From positions 496,001 through 560,000 of the forward strand of contig JAQFVV010006353.1 of assembly GCA_028023455.1 (NCBI GenBank): a stretch of 64,000 nt of DNA. Reading direction: 5' to 3'. This DNA is from Epiperipatus broadwayi. Its lineage: Eukaryota; Onychophora; Udeonychophora; Euonychophora; Peripatidae. The notes beneath the pieces are model-generated. The model worked only from the letters and a program-made list of their open reading frames with translations, did not search any database and was not told the DNA's origin. Below are positions 34,262 through 46,107 of this stretch, in pieces; within the stretch, counting starts at the first letter, position 1, and each line of letters starts with the position of its first letter. Made by a program: the position numbers and the translations under genes.

Positions 34262-36500
34262 ACTAATCTGATCAAGACATTTGTAATCATTAACTTATTT
34301 TAATTCATCTTTATCAATATATGTTTTCTTCTTTTGAAAAAATCCATTGACAATTACTTTAACCCTTTTAGCCTTTATCTTTAGTCTTACTTTTATCTGA
34401 TAATCCTTACAATATTTCCCGAAGTTCTGAAGCTTTACTTGCAAAACAATTACATCATCTGCAAAATCTAGACGACTTAAATAATCTCCATTTATTTTTA
34501 CTCCTATAGTTTCCTATTGCAAAACTGCTGTAAAAAGTTTTGGAGATATGGAGTCACCTTATCCCACATCTTTTCTAACGTAAATCTTCCTAGTATGATG
34601 CAATTTAATCATTGCAGTTCCATTTGTATAAATATTCTTCAGAATATGACAATATCCTGGATCAATACCGTGGTGATCCAATTCTTTAATTACTGTAGAA
34701 ATATTTATAGAATCAATTGCCTTTTCATAATCTACAAATCCAAAGCACAATGGCAATACATATTCATTGATCCTTTCTGTAACTTTTCTCAATACTTGGA
34801 TATGATCCACTGTGCTAAAAGCACTTTTAAATCCAGTTGGTTATTTTGGTTGGTTAAAATCCAAAGTTCGCTGTAGACAAGTTGTAATTATCTTGACAAA
34901 AATTTTGTATAGAACTGATAAAAGACTAATAGATCTGTAATTTCTAATATCTTCTTTATCATCTTTTTTCAAATATTAATATTAGTGCTATATTCTTCCA
35001 AACTACAGGTATATCTTTATCATTTAGATATTTAGGATATAACTTTGCCAAAAAAAATTCCATTTCTTCACCTGCTTCTTTTAATATATTAATTATAATT
35101 TCATCATCACCTGGAGTGTTTCCCTTCTTCATAAATTTAATTGCATGTCTCACTTCTTCATTTAAAATCTTGGTCAATTCAGAAAATGTAGTAATTATAT
35201 GGGCTGCTTTTTCTTGTTTTCATTGCTATATAATTCTTCATATAACTCTGCCACACATTTCATGATTGTCCGTCTTTTCTTCTTATTGCAGAAATGTTTT
35301 CTATTAATATCATGATGTTGCTTTAAATGTCCATCTTTTCTTCTTATTGCAGAAATGTTTTCTATTAATATCATGATGTTGCTTTAAATGTTTGACATTT
35401 TTATTCTTTTCTATAGCTCTGTCTGCAAATTCACAATTATATTTTCTTAATATTAACTCTCTTTCATGACATTTTATAAAATTCAGGATATTCAATTGTT
35501 CTTAAGGCAACATATATTTTCATATTCCTTCTTTTTTTCATAAATTGTCTTGACTCAGCAGAAATGTTGGTGGTCAATTTGTACTTTTTTGTACTGGCTA
35601 TCTTTGCTGCAACTCTTAATAATATATTAGTTATCTTCCTATTGGTTTTCTTCAAACCTGAATCACATTCAAAATCTGCTAATATTTTAAACCAATTTAC
35701 AATTCAAATTTAAATTTATTGGAATGTTACGGAATGTAAGAAATATCAATTATGAATACTGGTTTTTTTTTATTATTTTTTTGTCTCTAATTTTGCATTA
35801 ACATGTATCTTATCTCACTAATCGATGATCACTTCTTTAAGAACGTTACAATCTTGAAATACATTTTTTCTGTTAGCCAAAATATAATCCAATTGATCTG
35901 TATTCATTTGGATGCTTTTATATCCATTTAGGACTTTTCTCAAAGAAAGAATCCATAATATAAAGTTTTTCTTATGTCCTCTTTCATTTCGATAACCATA
36001 ATGGTATTTACCCATATCACATTCATCTTTTTAATTGATTACCAAGTTTGGCATTAAAGTCTCCCATCACAATTTTAAATGTTGTTTCATCTGATCAAAA
36101 GCTTTTTTGTATATCTGTATAAAAATCCTCTATTTTCCATAACAATCAAATTATTAGAGCATAAACTAGAATTACCTTCATTTGATATCTTCCATTAAGT
36201 TGAATAACTAATCTTGTCACTCTGCCTGATATATCCTCAATCCCTGCAAGGTTGTTCTTCCACTTTTTATTTTTATAATGAATTCTACTCAATTTGTGCC
36301 TCCAATAATTGTGTCTTTATAGTATATGCCACTTTTTAAATCAATTGTCACATCATCTTTTACTATAACCAACAATGTCCTATTTAATATTATGCAGTTA
36401 CTTCAACTCTAGAAATCTTCCTTCTAATTCTAATCAATATGCAATCATTTTATATCTCAGTTATATGTTACTTTATTGCAATTGTCTGTATTGGGTCCTC
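34262..36500 (-). pseudogene. RTE non-LTR retrotransposon, endonuclease plus RT, broken
   Basis: This copy reaches furthest 5'. On the minus strand the APE-type endonuclease comes first, in broken frames: SGRVTRLVIQL-like and VMGDFNAKLGN-like words (36230-36030), then GKYHYGYRNERG (about 36015) and DQLDYILANRKNVFQD (about 35905-35855). The linker is YNCEFADRAI. The RT follows: EEVRHAIKFMKKGNTPGDDEI (about 35165-35100), FGFVDYEKAIDSINIS (about 34740-34690) and YCHILKNIYTNGTAM. The 3' end is truncated before the C-terminus. A 61-bp direct duplication lies inside (35267-35327 and 35328-35388). Stops and indels throughout. Confidence 0.85.
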
Positions 36501-36677
36501 ATTCCTATCATATATGAATATGAACTTCATCTTTATTCAAATTGATTTACATTTAAACATACAACTCATTTTATGATTAACTTCATTATCGAACAATTAA
36601 ATGTATTATTATAAAGAAATCAAATCATATGTCACATGACCTAATTTAACAAGCTTGTATTACAAATGTTACAAAAA

Positions 36678-36856
36678 GAGCTCACAAATAAGCTCTTAAC
36701 AAACTTTGCAGAATATCCTCAACCCCAGACCAGTTTCTGCTACTGACTTCCTCAGTGAGGTGCTAGGTAGCAACCTCACTAAGAAAGCCAGTAGCAGAAA
36801 CCAGTCTGGGGTTGGGGATATTCTGCAAAGCTTGTTAAGAGCTTATTTGCGAGCTC
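36678..36856. repeat. Near-perfect palindrome with A-like hammerhead
   Basis: Arms 36678-36761 and 36774-36856 are close to perfect inverted copies ('agctcttaacaa.ctttgcag' against 'ctgcaaag.ttgttaagagct'), with about 12 bases between them. It is a different subfamily from the other A units: it shares GAAAC...GTC-TGGGG but not the flanks. The high arm identity suggests recent formation or conversion. Confidence 0.75.
36723..36760 (-). ncRNA. Hammerhead-like motif, A variant
   Basis: Minus strand: CCTCA (36760-36756), CTGAGGA (36755-36749; position 7 G), stem II AGTCAGTAGCA with only weak pairing, GAA (36737-36735), ACTGGT (stem III AC/GT), cleavage base C (36728), TGGGG pairing CCTCA. The core is complete but stem II is poor. 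The right-arm copy reads CTAAGAA and is broken. Confidence 0.5.
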
Positions 36857-37289
36857 TTTATACAACAATGAAATGTATTTATTTCATTTTTTATACATGT
36901 ACTTTCCTTTTCTTATTTACATTCTGCATATTATTCTATTATCCTCCCCCCCACATTACAGTATGTGATTAGCCTATTATTTCAGTCTACTGAATGTTTC
37001 TTATATAATTAGAGGATTTGAACTTAGGATTTTTCAGTCTATATTTGTCCTCTGCATATTATTTTTATTTATTTTCTTCATCTTATTCTATCCTTCCTTT
37101 CCTCTACTATATTATATATTGGTAAGTTTATTTGACAAAATTTAGAAGTTTTTCTATATTAAAAAAAATTCAAGCATTATATTTTGTGTCATTATTTGTA
37201 TTGCCTGTTTTTAGTATATTTTATAATAATTTTGCATACATATGTTAGTTTTCAAAATTATGACATAAATAGCAAAAGTACACAGAGGC

Positions 37290-37670
37290 AAAACTTTCTA
37301 TACAGTAATGCCACTCAGTGCAAGCCAAAGTAATCAATGGATGCAGGAAGGTTTGTGCATAAAATCCCTATCTAGTGCATACTCATCCAATATCCCCAGA
37401 CTAGTTTCTAGCTTGTGGCTTTCATCAGTGAGGAGCCTTGGATCTGAAAGCACTGTCCTGGATCTTAGGATCTAATGCAACTTTTCAGTAGCCACCTTTT
37501 GCCATATTAACTAATTATAAACTAGTCTGGGGATATTGGATGAGTAGACACTAGATAGTGATTTTATGCACAAACTTTCCTGCATTTCATTAATTACTCT
37601 GGCTTGCACTGAGTGGTGCTACTGTATGGAGAGTTTAGCCTCTGTGTAAACAGCTTATGTAAGCATAAAG
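37290..37670. repeat. Family A palindrome
   Basis: The left arm (37290-37400) and right arm (37523-37645) are inverted copies: 'gcaagccaaagtaatcaatg' against 'attactctggcttgc', and the 'aatccctatctagtgc' block. The left arm keeps a whole hammerhead; the right arm keeps only its 3' half ('aaactagtctgggg'). The shared tail 'gcataaagaatggtgatcat' follows the right arm, as at 42.1 kb. Confidence 0.7.
37385..37443 (-). ncRNA. Type I hammerhead ribozyme, family A, best copy
   Basis: Minus strand: ATCCAA, TCCTCA, CTGATGA, AAGCCACAAGCTA, GAA, ACTAGT, C, TGGGGA-TA-TTGGAT. All core bases are intact. Inner stem I is six pairs with one G-U, and outer stem I is six perfect pairs, with an internal loop between them of the sort that makes loop-loop contacts in natural type I hammerheads. 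Stem II is three pairs with an A-A mismatch at its base, the weakest point. Confidence 0.8.
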
Positions 37671-38013
37671 AATGGTGATCATGTGGTATATTAAAGTATA
37701 AATTATAAGTATAAACAGAGTTTACTCCCTTTGAGGTATTTGCAATGATATATCTTAATCAATGCAAGTGTTATATAATGACATAATTAGCTATTCTCCA
37801 TAAAAAATTTAAAACACTTGCAAGTCTGGATGCCATGTTATGACATGAAATGTGAGACTGTGTTTCACACCTTCATGGATCAACATCAATGTTCTGGCAT
37901 AAACAAAATCTTGCTAGCTGAAAACATTTGTGTGATTCATGGCTTAACTGTAGTTTGTATCATCGCCAGCACAAAGCCACTTGATTTTTGCAGCTTACTA
38001 TAGTAACACAAAC

Positions 38014-38830
38014 ACTAGTTTTCCTTTGTCTATGATTAATTAATGATTACTTAGTACTTTATCAATAAAACATCAGCGGATTATTTCAGCTTATTGCAGA
38101 ATTAAAAACAAAAACTCTCCTTTTTCTACTTTAGTGCCACCTACTGTAAGATTGAGTAATCAGTGGATATTTTCTACCATTATCAAAACAACATCATTTG
38201 ATTTTTGCATCTTATTACAATATTATAGATAAGACTTCTCTTTCCTCTATACTAGTGCCATCTACTGTAAAATTGAATAATTTGACTTACTATATTACCA
38301 ATACAATATTATTAGATTTATTCAGTTTATTACAATTTTATAAGCAAGAGTTCTTTCTCTGCTCTAGTGCGATCTATTGTAAGATTGAATAAATAATCAG
38401 TAATTATTTACTACATTACATCACAACATAACTTGATTTTTTAGCATACAATAATATTATAATCAAGAATGTTCTACTGTCTACTGCAGCACCATCTATT
38501 GTAACATTAAGTAACTGATGCTTATTTCTGCATATCCAACACATCACTCAATTCTTTTAGCTTATTACAGGATTATAAACAAGAGTTCTCCTTTCTCTTC
38601 TTCAGTACCATCTAACATAAGATTGAGTAATCAGTAATTACTGAATACATTATCTATACAACACTTCAATCTTATTTTAGTATTATTAATAAAATCTGTT
38701 ACTCTGTATCAACACTAGCACCATCTGCTGTAAGGTTGAGTAATCAATGGTCATTTTATACATTATCAACATAATATGATTTTCTTTTTTCAGCTATTAC
38801 AGTGTTATAAACTGTATGGTAGTGCAATTT
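38014..38830 (+). repeat. Tandem array, seven units of 104-122 bp, PLE-derived
   Basis: The motif AGTGCCATCTACTGTAA with variants starts at 38133, 38254, 38366, 38488, 38604 and 38717, followed each time by 'gattgagtaat', a 'cattat.aa.acaacat' block, 'tttagcttattaca', and 'aagagttctcctttctct'. An opening unit begins near 38014 and a cut one at 38821. The same motif occurs once per unit in family A elements (8.09, 8.17, 8.61, 37.3 kb), so the array expanded from a PLE terminal-repeat segment lacking the hammerhead. Units differ at many bases, so it is old. Confidence 0.75.
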
Positions 38831-38989
38831 AATTCCCACCCTTCCCAGCTCTCTGGATTTTGCCATTATTTATGAGGTCTTGGAATTCAAAGCTGAAAAC
38901 AATTTGTTTATGCACTAGTAGCCACTTTTAACTTCTTTCTAAAGTGACATTCCTGGCTGGAGATGGGGAAGGTGACTACAGTTAGAAAA

Positions 38990-39230
38990 GAAGTGGGATT
39001 ACTAAAAATTATATAGTTACAGACCTAATTTCCAATCAGTATAACTATGCAAACAATTCAGCCTGGGTTCAAAACCTAATTACTTAAATTTCAGGTTATT
39101 AGCTTGATCGTAAAAAAATAGCTAAAGGAGAGCCAGAAGAGGTGTAACTAAACTGGTTCCAAATTCAAAGTCCTTATTGATAAAAGCAAATCATCACATC
39201 AGATGGCGCTGGAATATAGAAAAACAATTC
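38990..39230 (+). repeat. Family A/PLE relic
   Basis: Order of blocks matches 62.70-62.87 kb: 'gggttcaaaacctaat', 'agcttgat.gta', 'aattcaaagtcc', then 'ttgataaaagc', a decayed CTGATGAAAGC. No intact ribozyme. Confidence 0.45.
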
Positions 39231-39669
39231 ACATTGTTTACAATATTGTAGTAAACAAGAAGAACCAGTGATGTATATACTTAATCATTCATAGCAAAAG
39301 CAAATTTTCAATTAGTACCAAAACATCATTCAAATCAAATGAGGCAGAAAATTTTTGTAAAAGCATGAAGATTTTTTTAAAAGGTGTGTTGGTGATTTTA
39401 TATTATAAGATAATCGACTAAGAAAAGGAGCATTTATCTGTATAATTTTTATATCCTTGAATGAATTGAATATATTATACAAAATATTTTAATATATTTT
39501 TATTTCATTATAACCACATTAATCTTTAACATTATTCATATTTATTAGCAATCTGATAACCTCACTTATATTGTAACTGTAAAAAAATCAATTATTTAAA
39601 ATTCAGTCATCAACTTACGATAAAGTGTGTTCTTTTGCCGTAATTAACGAATACAAAACTTTTATAATA

Positions 39670-39800
39670 TCTATTGACAGGTGTCAATTTTATTACACTC
39701 ACAACTTTGATACCAAATACTTTAGATGAAAACAATAATGGTTGTTATTAATTATTTATTAAATTAAAGATTATCCGTAGCTCAGATATAAACTTAAAAC
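39670..39800 (-). repeat. Family B relic without hammerhead
   Basis: 'acactcacaactttgatacc', 'ttattaaattaaagattatc' and 'agatataaactta' follow the family B arm order seen at 1.56-1.68 kb and 3.42-3.52 kb. Confidence 0.45.
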
Positions 39801-40255
39801 ATGCATGCATTGAATTATCATGCAAAAAAATCTAATGTCCAAATGAGAAATATTTCATTATCATTTTATGATATTTTTTTAGCACATTACTTTAAGATAA
39901 CATCATAAACATTAAGAGACAGTAACGTTACTGAAGAATATGACATTTAGATTGTCATGAAAATCAAATTGGGTGATGCAATTTTTTTTTATAAACTCTA
40001 GTAACTGAAATGCAAAGCTTTTATTTATTTAGTGTGTGGATTTTGTTCACACAGCATAACTATTAAATCTCTATGTAACTGTTATTATAGGTAATTAAAG
40101 TCCTCTCTAGAAATAGCCTAAGACAATACTTTTATTGGTAAAACAGTATACATCTTTCACATTTACATCCTTCACATATCAAGAGATATAAGGTCTTTTA
40201 ATATTGAACTTCAAAAATCTTCCACATTTCACTTTTCAGCAAAAAAAAAATTTCA

Positions 40256-40305
40256 TTATAGATTACAGTTTCAACTGTACCATGCAGTCTTCATCAGATC
40301 TACAA
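40256..40305 (-). ncRNA. Type I hammerhead ribozyme, family D, intact core
   Basis: Minus strand: stem I 5' TTGTAGAT (40305-40298), CTGATGA (40297-40291), stem II with ACTG...CAGT (40290-40273), GAA (40272-40270), stem III ACTGT (40269-40265; AC/GT around one base), cleavage base A (40264), stem I 3' ATCTATAA (40263-40256). Stem I makes eight consecutive pairs with one G-U, the best in the window. It is the only copy of this family here. Confidence 0.8.
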
Positions 40306-40890
40306 AATTTGAACACACATAAAAATACAACCATTAAAATACATTAATTATTTTATATAAATTTATTAAATTCCTATCAAACTTAAATTTATAAAAAAAT
40401 TTCCTAACCTTTTCAATTCACATCCTATTTTATATTGTTTTAAAATCTTTTCTATCCTCTTTTTTTATAACATATACCTATACATATAACTTTAATACAT
40501 ATTTCCATTATAAAGAAATTTTAATTACACTACTCAAAAAATTTTTTTAATCACTATGAATATAATCTTTCTTTATTTTTTATTCTAACTAAACACTTAT
40601 TTCCATTCATTTCACCTTCTTAATTATTTCAGATAAAATCTTCTTACCTTATTCTATTATTTTAACTTTCTCTATCCTCCATCTTACTCTAGTAATTCAA
40701 CTTCCTCTTAACCTCTCTTTCATATTCCTATCCTACACCTCCTCTATTAACTATTTTTATAACTATTAATATTTCTTTTTGTTTTTTCTCCCCTTTTTTT
40801 TTAAAAAAAAAAAACTTTCTATCACACACCTAAAAAACTTCCTTTTCTCTTATACTATTATTTCTTTTATGCTATTATTGTTTTTACCCC
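40306..40890 (-). other. Strongly G-poor strand, upstream of hammerhead D
   Basis: For about 500 bases the plus strand has only a handful of G against many C; on the minus (ribozyme) strand it is C-depleted. The PLE coding strand at 63-64 kb is C-poor in the same way, and the minus strand 5' of hammerhead C (45.8-46.08 kb) is similar. It may be the decayed body of a PLE upstream of its terminal repeat, but no reading frame could be followed. Confidence 0.4.
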
Positions 40891-41504
40891 TCCCCCATAT
40901 AGCTAGAGGGCATTAAAATTGTTTATAATAACAATTGCAGTTATTCTCAACATATTACATATATATTCAGCACTTAAAGTAGCCCTACTTCATAATTTCA
41001 TCATTTGAATCATTATTGATAAACTTTTAGAAATGAGAGAAATCTCAGACTTGACAATTAAAAATACCAATCAATTTAAAACGTTCAAAAATATTTTCTT
41101 GATTGATTGAAAAATTCATTTCTTCTAGTCTGAAGTGTTTCAGACATTCCTCTATATACATAAAGGAGGCAAAGGTAAAAAAACAATTTTATTGATAAAA
41201 GCATTGTCTTATGTTATAGCCAGAGCTAATTTCAATAATCTATGATAACTAATGTGTATAGAATTAATCTCAACATATCACATATATAGTCTTTTCAATC
41301 TGCAGAAGTACTTTTGGTTAATTCCGTAACTTTCCTCAACTGCTGTTAAATTGAAAAAAAAAAACATAATAGAAACAAACATCATCATCTCAAATCCCAT
41401 GAATCCTGAATTTTAACATTAGCAGCTTGTCTATTAATTATATTCATTTTATTTCTATTTATTAAAATTACCTCCTTAATTTTTCTTTTATTATGGTTTC
41501 TCTT

Positions 41505-41720
41505 TTCAGTGCAAGCCAGAGTAATCAATGAATGCCAGAAGGCTTGTGAAAAAATCCCTATCTAGTGCCTACTCATCCAATATCCCCAGACTAGTTTCTA
41601 GCTTGCAACTTTCTATATCCATTGATTACTCTGGCTTGCACAGAGTTACACTGCTGTATGGAGGGTTTTGCCTCTCTGTTATCAGCTTGTGTCCACATAA
41701 ATAATGGTCATCATGTGATG
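41505..41720. repeat. Family A palindrome, hammerhead truncated
   Basis: Inverted arms 'gtgcaagccagagtaatcaatg' (about 41510-41530) and 'cattgattactctggcttgca' (about 41620-41640) enclose the minus 3' half of a hammerhead (41576-41606: CTAGTTTCTAGCTTG on plus), which is cut before its CUGAUGA. A deletion joined the two arms inside the ribozyme. Confidence 0.65.
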
Positions 41721-41924
41721 TTTAGTAATATACTACCAATCCTTCCCAATAGGATTATGGTAACTTTGTATTAAAGAACCAAAGACACTAAAATGTATAG
41801 ATGCTGAACTGAGATCAGGTCTACATGACTATACAAGCAAATTGAAAACATTGTGTTTTCATTTCAGACTCAAAGCTTTATAGTTAAATAAAAAAGTAAA
41901 TGATGGCTGATGGAGGGTTGCATT

Positions 41925-42160
41925 GGATCCTAAGATCTAGATGCAGGGCTCTGCTCACTGATGAAAGCCACAAACTAGCCTAGGGATATTGGATGAGTAG
42001 GCACTAGATAGGGAATTTATGCACAAACCTTTCTAGACCCACTGATTACTCTGGCTTTCATTGAGTGGGGTTACTGTATGGAGAGCTTTGCCTCTGTGTT
42101 ATCAGCTTGTGTAAGCATAAAGAATGGTGATCAAATGATGTTTAGAGGCTAATTTTTAAG
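41925..42160 (+). repeat. Family A unit with deleted hammerhead
   Basis: 'tctagatgcagggctctg', CTCACTGATGAAAGCCACAA, then a direct jump to ACTAGCC-TAGGGATATTGGATGAGTAGGC: about six bases including GA of GAAA are lost. Downstream it keeps the full family A tail ('cactagatagg', 'attactctggctt', 'gcataaagaatggtgatca'). Confidence 0.6.
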
Positions 42161-42169
42161 TTTTTAACA

Positions 42170-45100
42170 TTGGATTTTTTTGCAATTGTTCCAAATATTA
42201 ACATCTGTTTACTATTAGAAAACAAAATCACATGCATTAATGGTCATAAAATATTGTTTTGTTTATTTAGAAGGCATTTTTAAAAAGTCAACTTTTACAA
42301 TCCAGGAAACAAATTTCATAAGCTTTTAAAAAATAGAACTTTTGCAATTAAGATTTTTTTATTTCAATTTTCAATGAATGGTAAATCACATATTGACCTT
42401 TCCACACATCACAGAAAATTTACTCAACTGATATCAATATCCGCCAATTTCACTATAGCAAAAGAACTAGGGAGCCAATCTGAAATCTTTCATTATCATA
42501 TTACATTTCCATTGTTTATAATATATATATAAACTGAAGCAAACCCTTTTAATAAAACTATGTTAAACCACAGTTTCAAAATTTATTTTTAAAAAAACAA
42601 CAAATAAACAAATCAACAAACAGAGTTTCTAACATAAATAAAAGAATTTAAAAACAATTTATAAAAATACATCACAATGTAGTACAAAAAAAGATAATAC
42701 AATGAATACAATAACAATAATTCATAGATGCTACAAAGACAATTCAATTCCAGTGCTCAATGCACAGCTCCAGAACTTAAAAGAAAATCATCTTCAAGTT
42801 GGAAAAGAAAAATACCATGTTGCAAACACACAACAACATTTGTGTTCAAGCCTAAGAATCTCTGCACTTTAGAAGTAATAAAATGGGTTGGGACTGTAAA
42901 GTATACAAATAAAAAATGTACCACTTGATTTTATGGATATTGACTCAATTGTTTTCTAAAAAATAAGCAGATATGAGGGGTCTCCAGAAATTTACCAAAT
43001 AATAAATATTCAATTTTACTTATTAGTGCAAATATCATATGTAATTTGAACAGAAAGGATCTACATTCTAAACACATGCATTATGATGTTTATTATAATG
43101 GTTGTGATGTCTAGTTGAGTACTGTGGCTACTCTCAAACCAAAGTGCAAAATAAAGATTTTTGAAAAGTTATGGAAGCCAATCTAAATCATCTTAGTTTG
43201 AGAGCATGAAGATGTTCCTTTATTCATTTTATATTCACTAATCTCTTTCTTTATATTAACTCTTTCATGGAACATTTCTATTATTGGACAAGTAAAGTAA
43301 AACTCTGAAACTTTTAATTGGTTTTAATTGGTCAAGTGACAAACTCTTTGATAGAAATATTTTCATCTTTTAATATATATTAATTTTAGTTTCGTTTTCA
43401 AAAAGTATATTAATTATTTGTAATGTTAGAAAAGTAAACGAAAGTTATTTCAAAAATATATTTTTATTTGTATTTTATAGAAATATTCAAAAGTGGAAAA
43501 ACCAAAGAAAAGATTGTAGCAAATTACAAGCAATGTAAACATCATTTACATCCCTCCCAGATTTACGTTATGAAAAAGTGAAGAACTTTTTAGTAAAATC
43601 GTAGCGGTTTTTCTAAAAATAATTATATTTTCAACATATTTTAACCAAAATACATTATTATAAATGCCAGAAAAATATTCTAAAACATTAATCTTTGTTT
43701 TAAACTCAAATAAACAGCTTTGTATAATTTAAACTCTTGACAGGATGTCAAAATTGTTGCTAATGTTGATTTATTTTTCAATTTACGATTGTGTAAAGTA
43801 TACAATTTTTTAATAAAACCTTACTACTTTTGTAAAATAACTATATTTTCAGCAGATTTTATGAAAATAATTTGAAATATGTATGAAAAATAATAAAAAA
43901 AACGCTCTAAAACATATATTTTCATTTTCAGCGGTGAAAAATATTTCTTGCGGTCTCTTTTTGACCAAATCATCATCAGCCAATCAGTATTGAGAATGTA
44001 TTGTGACTGGATGGCCCAGCCAATCAGTGTTGGTCTTCTTCTTTTGTTGGAATAAAAACACCCCTAATATTGATTTTTTACTTGTAAAATAATTCAAGAG
44101 ATGGCAGCATCTTACAGGCCTTGGTCTAAGCTCAAAATCAAATGTAATTTTATCATTTTAGCTCATAAAATGGCTGAGTTACAGCAATCTAAAGGTGACA
44201 ATGCGAATTCACGTTTTGGGCTATTAAAGTGTTAACATTGTGAAATTTTTCAATTTACTACTTGTTAATATTATGAGCTATTAGGAACCAGGTAATATTT
44301 AATTTTATTTACTAGCACAGAGATCATATATAACTTAAATATTATGATGATCATAATAAATGGTGATCATGTGATGTTTATTAACTTAAATATTATGATG
44401 CATTTGCTTAAGATGTAGATCTCTTCTCTTTAAATTAAATAATGAATAGTTTAAATTTGATATAAATACAACCCACAATGTCTACAATTAGTATGTAATG
44501 CCAATATCTATTTTCAAATGCTGTAAATTCATGTTATCTTTTAAATTTAACATGTGACACTCTTATTACCTTCCTAAATATGTCTCTGTTTTGAAAAAAT
44601 CATAATTTGAATTTAGTTTATATAGTTTTATATTTTATGGCACCATCTCCCCTCTCTATTTTAGAAATATCTCAAACAGTTTGTAGTCTAGATTTAACTA
44701 TAAATTTTTCTCATATTATTCAAATGACAGCTTTCTTTTAGTACTTTTTTAAAAAAGAAATATAATAAAACATGTTTTAACTAATAGTAACAATAATAAG
44801 AAGCAAATTTATTTCTTTAAAATCATTAATTATAAGAAAGTGATAAAAAGTTGAAAACTGAATCCAGTTAAATGAAACTAATTTTATTTTCTGGTTATAT
44901 TTGTAAAAAAAAATTATAGAAATAATTTAACATTTATTATAAATAATACTTATAAAAAATCAAACATGAAGCTATTATTATATAAAACAAATACCTATGT
45001 TAGGAGCAGTATCAGATACCACTTGTAGTCTAAATGGCACTAAACTGAGTTATAGCCATAATATTGAAATTTAGGAAAGGGGTATCTTTTAGAATTATGA

Positions 45101-45600
45101 TAAATTATAAATGATTTTGTAAGATTTATAAAAAGTGAAATAATAATAATCTAATATTGCATTCTTTATCCAAAAACATTAATCTCAACCATGTTTATAA
45201 AGAAGATATTAGAAAATTAAATATTAAAAGTAAATATTAAATAATAACAATAATGTAAAGATGAATGAGGATCATGAACTATATACAATAGGGTACTGCA
45301 CAAATGAAAATTTAAAAAAGATGATAATCAAATAAGTGTAGTTTGTAACAAAAAATACTCTGTTTACTTTCAACATTTATTTCTGAAGCAGTTATTCATT
45401 TTGTTTCCCTCTACTCCAGAATTACCTCCCATAAGCATGAATAATCAAATGAACATTGGATTGCAGTGCTCCATCCAGATCCCCAGAATAATTTTTAATT
45501 ATTAGCCTTCATCAATAAGAAAAAAATACATGCATGTACACATTCAACACTGATCTTCATTTTTTATATCATTCAAACTAATACCCTACAGTTTTTACCC
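42170..45600. other. Unassigned AT-rich stretch
   Basis: No supported gene. Two CCAAT-type strings (AGCCAATCAG) sit at about 43977 and 44018 in a locally GC-richer patch. A decayed A-type hammerhead tail on minus may lie at 45465-45530 ('ccagatccccagaataat', 'agccttcatcaataag'). Confidence 0.4.
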
Positions 45601-45684
45601 CAACATTACTTGCTTATATGTTTAACCTTAGTCCAATATATATATAAATAGTAATAAAAAACACAATTACTTTTCTATAAAGCT

Positions 45685-45726
45685 ACTTTAATATTTCAAC
45701 CAGCAAACTGATTTTCATCAGAAAGC
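45685..45726 (-). ncRNA. Type I hammerhead ribozyme, family C, intact core
   Basis: Minus strand: GCTTT (45726-45722), CTGATGA (45721-45715), stem II AATCAG-TTTG-CTGGTT (six pairs with one G-U; one extra A at its base), GAA (45697-45695), stem III ATAT palindrome (45694-45691), cleavage base T (45690), AAAGT (45689-45685) pairing GCTTT in five pairs. All invariant bases are present. Confidence 0.75.
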
Positions 45727-46107
45727 ATAGCAAAATGACTATTTCCAGAATTTAAACACTAAAATATTACAAACCTTTACATATCAGATAACAAAATTAA
45801 GGCTAAAATTCTTTATACAACATTTCTTATCAATCGAACAACTCATAAATATCTCATACTTTTTTAACACACACAAAAAAACAGTAATTACATTCTTATA
45901 AAATACTTATAAAACCCTACAAAAATAAAAAAAACCTTTAATACAAATAAAAAACATTTATAAGCGCAAATTAATTATTCTAATACATGTATGTACAATA
46001 TAAATCACTCTACAAGAATTACGTACGCTAAAACTACACAAAACTTTGTACAAAAAAACTCCAAAAAAATCTATTAAAAAAAAACTAAAACCATGCATAT
46101 ACACCTT

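Noticed and set aside
34225-34275. CTGATGAAG string as a hammerhead
   Set aside because: No stem II hairpin, no GAAA and no stem I; chance match at the edge of an RTE fragment.
34517-34876. 119-codon plus-strand frame
   Set aside because: It is antisense to the RTE reverse transcriptase at 34.3-36.5 kb and has no motif of its own.
38014-38830. CRISPR array
   Set aside because: Units are 104-122 bp, diverged throughout, with no short constant repeat and unique spacers, and the context is eukaryotic.
42728-42928. 66-codon frame with several Cys
   Set aside because: Residue order shows no zinc-finger spacing or known domain; probably chance.
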